Assembly: GCA_902478725.1 (NCBI GenBank)
Contig: CABSMD010000100.1
Location: 1-8,523 of the forward strand
DNA length: 8,523 nucleotides
Reading direction: 5' to 3'
Origin: an uncultured Clostridia bacterium
GTDB lineage: Bacteria > Bacillota > Clostridia > HGM11514
Made by a program: the position numbers and the translations under genes. The notes under the pieces are model-generated. The model was not told the DNA's origin, did no database searches, and was given only the letters and a program-made list of their open reading frames with translations. Position 1 is the first letter of the stretch; each line of letters starts with the position of its first letter. This document shows positions 1 to 5,306 of the stretch, in pieces.

Positions 1-582
1 TTTTTCATCCTTCCAAAGCCGATCATCAGTCTGATGTATGAACGGGGAGAATTTGTCGCAAGCGATGTGGCGATGACCTCGACGGCATTGATGTTTTATT
101 CGATCGGTATGTTAGCGCTGGCGTTTTGCGAGCTTTTGAATAAGTCATTTTTCTCGATGCATGATTCGAAAACGCCAATGTACACATCTATTTTCAGCAT
201 TTCGGTTAATATAGTATTGAGTATCGTCCTGTCACGTGTGATGGGGATCGGCGGACTGGCGCTCGCAACTGCAATTGCCTCAATTGTCAATGCGATTTCC
301 CTTTTTGTCCTAATGTCGAAGCGTCAGAATGGCATCTTTGACAGGAAAAATACGATTGACCTGCTCAAAACAGTAATCTGTACCGTTTTAATGGGCGTTG
401 TAGTATTTGTAATCTACTGGCAGTTTGGTGCTGCGTTGAGTGCATTGCCACTGGGTAAAATTGTGGTACTGGCTGTGCCTCTGCTGGCCGGTGGGATTGT
501 ATATCTGCTCGCGGCGCTTGTGTTGCGGCTGTCGATGGCCAATTTGTTGGTCAATACCTTTTTGAAAAGAAAGGGGGATTAG
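1..582 (+). CDS. murJ: MurJ/MviN-family lipid II flippase, C-terminal part (5' end outside window)
   Basis: The reading frame is open from base 1, so the gene starts upstream; 193 C-terminal residues are visible. MurJ proteins flip lipid-linked peptidoglycan precursor (lipid II) across the cytoplasmic membrane, and family members may also move other undecaprenyl-linked glycans. The diagnostic stretch is NKSFFSMHDSKTP (visible residues about 47-59), matching the MurJ-type 'N-r-s-F-y-a-x-x-D-T-k-T-P' loop, followed by a hydrophobic segment and a GIGGLALATAIA segment typical of the family. An upstream LMYERGEF matches the family's 'L-x-F-E-R-G-x-F'. About five hydrophobic segments are visible, the last near residues 158-183, ending in a short basic tail (LKRKGD). 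The next gene starts 1 nt after the stop, so this is the same operon. Its location with polymerase-like and glycosyltransferase genes suggests it could serve the local polysaccharide rather than, or as well as, peptidoglycan; that part is inference. Confidence 0.9.
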   Translation, partial: FFILPKPIISLMYERGEFVASDVAMTSTALMFYSIGMLALAFCELLNKSFFSMHDSKTPMYTSIFSISVNIVLSIVLSRVMGIGGLALATAIASIVNAISLFVLMSKRQNGIFDRKNTIDLLKTVICTVLMGVVVFVIYWQFGAALSALPLGKIVVLAVPLLAGGIVYLLAALVLRLSMANLLVNTFLKRKGD

Positions 583-583
583 A

Positions 584-2458
584 ATGAATCAAAGCTTGAT
601 TGTTGGCTGGGTCATCAGCTTGTGGTTGAAAGTGAAGGAGCTTTATCTAAATAGTGCGGCGCACCATATCCTAAACCGCTTGTTTCTGTTTTTTTCTTCC
701 CTTTGGAACCGTAGCTGGGTCGTTGGCTGGCTGACCCGGGATTACGGGGGATCGGACGGTTTTTTTCGCCGAATTTTCCGGGTGGTTATGACCTGTCCGC
801 AAAAACTTGCGGAAAAATTGGAGAAGCCGGTTGACAAAGCATTGTCCGGCAGCCTGTTTGTTGCTATGCTGCGTGGGTTTGTCCATAGCTTTTTGGCGCT
901 CAATACCCGGTTTCTTTCTATCATCTGTTATGGTCTGTCTATCTCTTATGCACTACTCTTTATCATCTGGGGGCAGGGGGGGATTTCGCCGCTTGCCATT
1001 GCGATTCTTGGCCTTGGCGTACTGTTAGGTATGTTTGATGTAAATCTGATCGATTCATTTGCCGGCTCTAAGGCCGTCGTATGGATTGGGTATACCTTCG
1101 GGTTCCCGTTTCGATTTGATTTCTATCGGAAAGAACACTGCAAAAATGGTTATGCGTTGGTTTCCGCCCTGCTCGTCGGTATCCTAGCAGGGGTAGGTTT
1201 CTACTCGTCCGCCCTGCTTGGAATTATGGTGGTGGCAGGTGTGGTCGGTGTCGCCCTGGTGCTTTATCGTCCGATCATTGGAGCGTTTGCTGCTGTTTTT
1301 TTGGCGCCCTTTGTACCGACTATGGTATTGGCGGGACTGGTCATCTTCACCTTCCTGTCCCTGCTTTTGTATAGCCTTGCGCACAGGGAGTTTCGTTGGA
1401 GGTTCGACTCGGTTGGGTTTACCCTGATCGTTTTTATGCTTATCCTGTTTATCAGTGTTTCCACATCATTTGCGCGCGGGAACAGTTTGCAGGTCTGGTT
1501 AATCACCTGTGTACTGATGGCTTCCTACTTTATTTTAGTGAACACGGTGCGCACCAAGCAACAGGCGTTGTCTCTTCTCAAGGTATTTGCCATATCCGGC
1601 CTCTTTGTAGCCTTGTATGGAATACTGCAATATGTCATGGGGTGGGGCAGTACCGTAACCAACGCCTGGCTGGACGAAGAGATGTTTGAAGAGGTTAAGA
1701 TGCGCGTGTACTCCACGCTGGAAAACCCGAATGTGTTAGGGGAATATCTGTTACTGGTTGGATTTGTCTGCGCCGGTATCATGTGGACAATCAAAGAAAA
1801 GTGGCCAAAGGTCGTCTATGCGGGGATGTTGGCCTGCATCTTTGTCTGTCTGATTTTGACCCAATCACGCGGCTGCTGGATCGGTTTGCTGATCGGTATC
1901 GTCGTGTTTGTCACCTTTGTAAACGGGCGGCTGTGGGGCGTTTTGCCATTTTTGCTGCTATTGTTGCCTTTTGTCCTGCCGGAAAGTATCGTTTCCCGTT
2001 TTGCGAGCATTGGAAATTTAGAGGATTCCTCCTCGTCCTACCGCTTGTTTATCTGGCTTGGTACAATCCAGATGTTAAAGGATTTTTGGATATCGGGCAT
2101 TGGTATGGGCGAAGCGGCTTTCAACAGTGTTTATCCGTTTTATTCTTATAACGCTATCGTTGCGCCGCATTCCCATAATGTTTACCTGCAGATGTTAGTC
2201 GACGCCGGTATCAGCGGCCTGATCGCCTTTTTGGCGATCGCGGTCTTGTTTTTAAAGAGAATGGCCTCGCTTTATCGGGCGAAAAAAGGGGCGGTCTCCG
2301 TCCTGGCTGTCGCAATCGGCGCGGGTGTGATCGCCTATCTGGTGCAGGGGATGTTCGATTATGTTTTTTATAATTACCGTGTGCTGATGATTTTTTGGGC
2401 GGTGCTCGGAATGGGGATGGCACTAAAATATACATCGGAGGAAGCGGCCCATGATTAA
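584..2458 (+). CDS. O-antigen ligase / polysaccharide polymerase-like membrane protein (Wzy_C family)
   Basis: A 624-residue polytopic membrane protein. Such enzymes join lipid-linked glycan units, either as a polymerase (Wzy) or as a ligase onto a final acceptor, on the outer face of the membrane. From about residue 110 on there are roughly a dozen hydrophobic segments. The Wzy_C region spans about residues 280-560: VSTSFARG (292-299), LENPNVLGEYLL (379-390), LTQSRGCW (425-432) with the conserved Arg429, SSYRLFIW with Arg487, then a large extracytoplasmic loop carrying APHSHNVYLQMLVDAGISGL (527-546). His529/His531 and the two Arg are the likely functional residues by family analogy. The first ~100 residues are an unusual aromatic and basic N-terminal region before the membrane core. 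The start is supported by AGGGGG about 8 nt upstream. The stop overlaps the next gene by 8 bp, which suggests translational coupling. Ligase versus polymerase cannot be decided from the sequence. Confidence 0.85.
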   Translation: MNQSLIVGWVISLWLKVKELYLNSAAHHILNRLFLFFSSLWNRSWVVGWLTRDYGGSDGFFRRIFRVVMTCPQKLAEKLEKPVDKALSGSLFVAMLRGFVHSFLALNTRFLSIICYGLSISYALLFIIWGQGGISPLAIAILGLGVLLGMFDVNLIDSFAGSKAVVWIGYTFGFPFRFDFYRKEHCKNGYALVSALLVGILAGVGFYSSALLGIMVVAGVVGVALVLYRPIIGAFAAVFLAPFVPTMVLAGLVIFTFLSLLLYSLAHREFRWRFDSVGFTLIVFMLILFISVSTSFARGNSLQVWLITCVLMASYFILVNTVRTKQQALSLLKVFAISGLFVALYGILQYVMGWGSTVTNAWLDEEMFEEVKMRVYSTLENPNVLGEYLLLVGFVCAGIMWTIKEKWPKVVYAGMLACIFVCLILTQSRGCWIGLLIGIVVFVTFVNGRLWGVLPFLLLLLPFVLPESIVSRFASIGNLEDSSSSYRLFIWLGTIQMLKDFWISGIGMGEAAFNSVYPFYSYNAIVAPHSHNVYLQMLVDAGISGLIAFLAIAVLFLKRMASLYRAKKGAVSVLAVAIGAGVIAYLVQGMFDYVFYNYRVLMIFWAVLGMGMALKYTSEEAAHD

Positions 2459-3575
2459 GGTGTTTCAGGTGTCCAGCGATACGAATATCGGCGGCGCCGG
2501 AAAATGTATTTTGACCTTTTTGGAGAACTTTGACCGTTCGGCTTTTGACATGGCGGTTGTCCTGCCTCATCACAGCCTTTTGAAAGAAAAGGTTGAGGCG
2601 CTTGGGGTCAGAACGATCGAGGTGGAGGGGATCAACGAAAAATCCTTAGGACGCAAAGGTGTTTTGGCCCTGCGCAGGGTTTTTACACAGGAAAGGCCGG
2701 ATATCGTTCACACACATGCCAGCATGTCAGCCCGGATCGCGGCGCGGCTATGCCATGTGCCGGGTATTGTTTATACCCGCCATTCGGTTTTTGAACCTTC
2801 TCCGGCTATTTCAAAGGGATTAGGCAAAAGAATCAACGGTTTGGTCAATAACGGTACAGCAGACCGGATTATTGCGGTGGCGGAGGCGGCAAAGCAAAAT
2901 TTGGTGGATTGTGGTGTGGACGCAGCAAAGATTGATGTTGTTTTAAATGGAATCAAGCCGCTTGAACCGATGGATAACCGGCAAAAGCAGGCTGTGCGGG
3001 AGCGCTATGGCATACAGCCGGAGCAAAAGGTTGTCTCGATTTTGGCCCGGTTGGAAGAGGTAAAGGGTCACGCTTATTTGATCGATGCGGCCAAGTTGGT
3101 GCTTGACGCTGGTTGTGATGTCATTTTTCTGATTGCTGGGACAGGCTCTCAGGAGAAGCTTTTAAAACAGAAGGTAAAGCAGATGAATTTGGAAAAAAAT
3201 GTATTGTTCACCGGTTTTGTGGAAGACGTCCGAGAGATTGTGAACATTACTGACATATCGGCCAATGCTTCCTATGGCACAGAGGCTACCAGCATCGCCC
3301 TCCTAGAGGGGATGTGTTTGGGCAAGCCCGCCGTGGTAAGCGAATTTGGCGGCAACCCGGGCGTTATTATTCCGGGTGAAAACGGTTTATTGTTCCCCAT
3401 TAAGGATTCAAAACGGATGGCAGAGGCTTTTCTGACCATTTTAAAGGATGACAAGCTGTATCAAACGCTGAGCGCGGGCGCTGTCCGAATTTTTCAGGAA
3501 CGGTTTACGGCAAAGCGTTACACGCAGCAGATCGAAACAATCTATAAAGAGCTTATGCAGAAAGGAACGAGGTGA
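2451..3575 (+). CDS. Family 4 glycosyltransferase (GT-B fold)
   Basis: A 374-residue GT4-type glycosyltransferase with the two Rossmann domains of the GT-B fold. It probably transfers a sugar from a nucleotide donor to a lipid-linked acceptor at the cytoplasmic face. The N-terminal acceptor domain begins with VFQVSSDTNIGGAGKCI (4-20), containing the Gly-rich GGAG loop, and has IVHTHAS (85-91). The donor domain starts near residue 192: SILARLEEVKGHAYLIDA (196-213), LIAGTGSQE (227-235), LFTGFVEDV (252-260), and the E-x7-E motif with Glu278 and Glu286 in TEATSIALLEGM, followed by GKPAVVSEFGGNPGVI (291-306). Length is normal for GT4 and no motif is missing. The ATG lies inside the end of the previous gene and has GGAGG about 9 nt upstream. 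Donor sugar and acceptor are unknown. Its position between a polymerase-like gene and DUF4330 genes points to cell-surface glycan assembly. Confidence 0.9.
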   Translation: MIKVFQVSSDTNIGGAGKCILTFLENFDRSAFDMAVVLPHHSLLKEKVEALGVRTIEVEGINEKSLGRKGVLALRRVFTQERPDIVHTHASMSARIAARLCHVPGIVYTRHSVFEPSPAISKGLGKRINGLVNNGTADRIIAVAEAAKQNLVDCGVDAAKIDVVLNGIKPLEPMDNRQKQAVRERYGIQPEQKVVSILARLEEVKGHAYLIDAAKLVLDAGCDVIFLIAGTGSQEKLLKQKVKQMNLEKNVLFTGFVEDVREIVNITDISANASYGTEATSIALLEGMCLGKPAVVSEFGGNPGVIIPGENGLLFPIKDSKRMAEAFLTILKDDKLYQTLSAGAVRIFQERFTAKRYTQQIETIYKELMQKGTR

Positions 3576-3581
3576 GGATTC

Positions 3582-4058
3582 ATGGCTGGGAAGAGAAAGC
3601 TGAATCTGTTGGACGGGTTGATCATACTGGTAGTAATCGGCGGTATTTTATTTGCTGCAATCAAGCTTCATCTCCTGCCGGATGTACAGGGGGAGGGCAA
3701 TGTTTCTAAAAAGCTGGTTTATACCATGGAGGTTGCCAAGGCGGATGAGGAGCTGACAAAGATGGTAAAACCGGGCGACGTGGTCAATATCGGTGTAAGC
3801 GGTCTGGAGCAAAGCGTCGTTAAGGATGTAGAGATTGAACCGAGCGAGCAGGTTTTGTTCGACAAAGAGAACGGCCGGTATGTGAAGGTTGAAATTCCGG
3901 ATAAATACAGGATGATGGTTACATTGGAGGGAGACGCCTCGGTCACCCCGATGAGCATTGGAATCGGCGAAACACCGGTTCGGGTCGGCACTGAGTTCGT
4001 CGCAAAAGGCAAAGGATACGCCCTGGTTGGATATGTGCTCCAGTCGGATTTGCAGTAG
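3582..4058 (+). CDS. DUF4330-family single-pass membrane protein (first of two)
   Basis: A 158-residue protein with a short basic N-terminus (MAGKRKLNLLDG), one hydrophobic segment at about residues 12-28, then an extracytoplasmic beta-rich domain of about 125 residues. This layout, and the opening 'K-x-N-x-x-D-x-x-I' pattern, match the DUF4330 family, which has no established biochemical function. The hydrophobic segment lacks a lipobox or clear cleavage site, so it probably stays as a membrane anchor. Visible landmarks are LVYTMEV (45-51), the PGDVV turn (64-68), NGRYVKVEIPDKYRMMVTLE (97-116) and VRVGTEFVAKGKGY (133-146). The gene starts 6 nt after the glycosyltransferase stop, and its SD (GAGGTGA, 3569-3575) includes that stop codon. 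It is followed directly by a second protein of the same design. A role in surface-polysaccharide assembly is inferred from context only. Confidence 0.75.
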   Translation: MAGKRKLNLLDGLIILVVIGGILFAAIKLHLLPDVQGEGNVSKKLVYTMEVAKADEELTKMVKPGDVVNIGVSGLEQSVVKDVEIEPSEQVLFDKENGRYVKVEIPDKYRMMVTLEGDASVTPMSIGIGETPVRVGTEFVAKGKGYALVGYVLQSDLQ

Positions 4059-4060
4059 TG

Positions 4061-4067
4061 GGAGGTG
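4061..4067 (+). promoter_or_regulatory. Ribosome binding site that decides the start of the second DUF4330 gene
   Basis: GGAGGTG lies just after the upstream TAG stop. A GTG at 4058 and an ATG at 4070 are also in frame. The GTG precedes this SD entirely, and the 4070 ATG is only 2 nt from its end. The ATG at 4073 has 5 nt of spacing from GGAGGTG (7 nt from the GGAGG core), which is the best fit. Confidence 0.7.
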
Positions 4068-4072
4068 GAATG

Positions 4073-4546
4073 ATGGCGAATAAGAAAAAAATCAATATTA
4101 TAGATATTTTAATCATCGCCGCAATCCTTGTTGGAATTGCGGGGGTCGTGATTCGTTTTGGCAGCGGAGGCTCAAGGATGGCCAACGAAATGTCTAGGAT
4201 CGAATACACTGTTGAGGTGAAGGGACTGCGGGAATATTCGGTTGACGCACTGCAGAAAAAAGGCGACGTATGGGATCCTAAGCTGAAAAAATCGATGGGA
4301 ACCATTACCAATATTACCGTAAAAGATGCAGTGGGTGAGGATCAATTGACAAATGGTACTTATGTTAAGGCGCCGATCCCCGAACGCTATGACGTGCTGA
4401 TTACGATTGAGACGACCGGTAAGGTGAGCGATACGGCCTATTACTCCTCAGCCAGCAATGAGCTGTGCCTTGGGAAGGATTATACGATCTATACCCAATG
4501 GAGCTCTTTTTATGGGACGATACAGGATATCCGAACAGTAGAATAA
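4073..4546 (+). CDS. DUF4330-family single-pass membrane protein (second of two)
   Basis: A 157-residue protein from the chosen ATG (MANKKKINIIDILII). Alternative in-frame starts at 4058 (GTG) and 4070 (ATG) would add only 5 or 1 residues; the SD placement favours 4073. It has a lysine-rich N-terminus, one hydrophobic anchor at about residues 9-28, a Gly/Ser linker (RFGSGGSR) and an extracytoplasmic domain. It matches the preceding protein in order of landmarks: IEYTVEV (43-49) against LVYTMEV, a KKGDVW turn (62-67) against KPGDVV, NGTYVKAPIPERYDVLITIE (94-113) against NGRYVKVEIPDKYRMMVTLE, and a C-terminal LGKDYTIY (133-140) against VGTEFVAK. These shared landmarks point to tandem duplication followed by divergence. 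No catalytic residues are recognisable. It is the last gene before a strong terminator, so it closes the polysaccharide operon. Confidence 0.72.
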   Translation: MANKKKINIIDILIIAAILVGIAGVVIRFGSGGSRMANEMSRIEYTVEVKGLREYSVDALQKKGDVWDPKLKKSMGTITNITVKDAVGEDQLTNGTYVKAPIPERYDVLITIETTGKVSDTAYYSSASNELCLGKDYTIYTQWSSFYGTIQDIRTVE

Positions 4547-4571
4547 AGATAAAACGCCTGAGAGAACACGT

Positions 4572-4608
4572 AAACCCGTGGCTGATTTTTATCAGCCACG
4601 GGTTTTTT
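4572..4608 (+). terminator. Strong rho-independent terminator ending the polysaccharide operon
   Basis: A perfect 15-bp inverted repeat (4572-4586 pairing with 4591-4605) encloses a TTTT loop and runs into a T-tract through 4608. The stem contains ACCCGTGGCTGAT. It begins 25 nt after the stop of the second DUF4330 gene. It separates that operon from the TetR unit, whose own promoter starts about 45 nt downstream. Confidence 0.95.
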
Positions 4609-4652
4609 ATTTACTGGCGGCACAGGCATTTTTAAATTTCTAATATCTTCTA

Positions 4653-4681
4653 TTGACTATTGGTCATTTTTGTATTATACT
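4653..4681 (+). promoter_or_regulatory. Sigma-A (sigma-70 type) promoter of the tetR-activase operon
   Basis: The -35 box is TTGACT (4653-4658) and the -10 box is TATACT (4676-4681), separated by an optimal 17 bp. Each box differs from consensus at one position. The upstream stretch (4628-4650) is A/T-rich and could act as an UP element. Transcription would start near 4688, giving a 5' leader of only about 20 nt before the GTG start of the TetR gene. Confidence 0.88.
4654..4666 (+). promoter_or_regulatory. Candidate TetR operator overlapping the -35 box
   Basis: TGACTATTGGTCA is an imperfect inverted repeat centred at 4660: TGAC and GTCA arms pair exactly, the A/T next to the centre also pair, and only one of six base pairs is broken. 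It covers most of the -35 element and the start of the spacer, so a bound repressor would block RNA polymerase. It lies directly upstream of a TetR-family gene, so negative autoregulation is the simplest reading. Binding is inferred, not shown. Confidence 0.6.
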
Positions 4682-4694
4682 GTAGAAAAATGTC

Positions 4695-4701
4695 GAGGAG
4701 G
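4695..4701 (+). promoter_or_regulatory. Ribosome binding site that decides the GTG start of the TetR gene
   Basis: GAGGAGG ends 7 nt before the GTG at 4709. This is a near-ideal SD and spacing. It rules against the longer in-frame TTG at 4670, which lies between the -35 and -10 boxes, upstream of the transcription start. Confidence 0.85.
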
Positions 4702-4708
4702 CGCAGGC

Positions 4709-5302
4709 GTGGTATCTGAGAAAATACTGGATAAAAAACTGCAAAAGAAGCTGCGGATCGAAGACGCCGCCCAGCGCCTTCTGTTGGAAAACGGAGTTGA
4801 AAACACTTCGGTGGATGAGATCGTGCAAGCGGCGGGGATTGCCAAGGGTACCTTTTATCTTTATTTCGCAGATAAGGAGGAGCTGGTGCGCTGCTGCGTT
4901 TTCCGCATGTGTGCCGCGCTTTTATATGACGCTTATCTCCAATCGGCTCAATCAGGCAATCGGCCGGTGGCTGACCGGGTGCTTGCCATGGCGGAATACA
5001 TCATCGACTATTATACCGAAAATGTAGGGATTTTAAAGCTAATCTATCATGATCTCTCACGCGGCGTTTTGAAGGATGACATTATGGAGTTTATGTCACC
5101 GGATTTTGCGGGAATGTTTCAGGAAATGTTCTCATATGATACAGAAAAAGAGTATCGGCAAATCATTCATCGGGTTTTTATCTCAATTGAGCTGACAAGC
5201 TCTCTCTCTTATCTGGCCATCGTGGAGAAAAAACCGGATACCATTGAGGTCATGAAGCCATATATTCTGGACAGCGTGAGAAAGATACTGGGAAAAGGGT
5301 GA
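4709..5302 (+). CDS. TetR/AcrR-family transcriptional regulator
   Basis: A 197-residue protein from the GTG start. The N-terminal TetR DNA-binding domain covers about residues 12-58: a first helix with RIEDAAQRLLLENGVENTSV (16-35), then the helix-turn-helix VDEIVQAAGIAKGTFYLYF (35-53) with the family signature 'G-T-F-Y-x-Y-F-x-x-K-E-E-L'. The remaining ~140 residues are helical and form the variable ligand-binding and dimerisation domain, whose ligand cannot be read from sequence. Length is typical. It is the first gene of its unit, and the next gene starts 4 nt after its stop, so regulator and BCR/HAD-like genes are co-transcribed. The palindrome over the -35 box suggests it represses its own operon. 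Since the downstream enzyme family acts on acyl thioesters or lipids, an acyl-CoA or fatty-acid-like ligand is plausible, but this is inference. Confidence 0.9.
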   Translation: MVSEKILDKKLQKKLRIEDAAQRLLLENGVENTSVDEIVQAAGIAKGTFYLYFADKEELVRCCVFRMCAALLYDAYLQSAQSGNRPVADRVLAMAEYIIDYYTENVGILKLIYHDLSRGVLKDDIMEFMSPDFAGMFQEMFSYDTEKEYRQIIHRVFISIELTSSLSYLAIVEKKPDTIEVMKPYILDSVRKILGKG

Positions 5303-5306
5303 AAAG

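Noticed and set aside
2211..2573. Minus-strand open frame of 120 codons across the polymerase/glycosyltransferase junction
   Set aside because: Its composition is Arg/Pro/Ser-rich, it has no domain signature, and it lies antisense to two well-supported genes.
4058..4072. GTG 4058 (sharing a base with the upstream TAG) or ATG 4070 as start of the second DUF4330 gene
   Set aside because: The SD GGAGGTG at 4061-4067 lies downstream of the GTG and too close to the 4070 ATG; ATG 4073 has proper spacing.
4670..4708. A longer TetR protein starting at TTG 4670
   Set aside because: This start lies between the -35 and -10 boxes, upstream of the expected transcription start, and has no SD. GTG 4709 has GAGGAGG at 7 nt.
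4690..4719. Nine-codon arginine-rich mini-reading frame (ATG 4690 to TGA 4719), a possible leader peptide over the TetR SD
   Set aside because: It starts within a few bases of the predicted transcription start, has no SD of its own, and its Arg codons are simply the SD sequence read in another frame. It could only be a very inefficient leaderless product.
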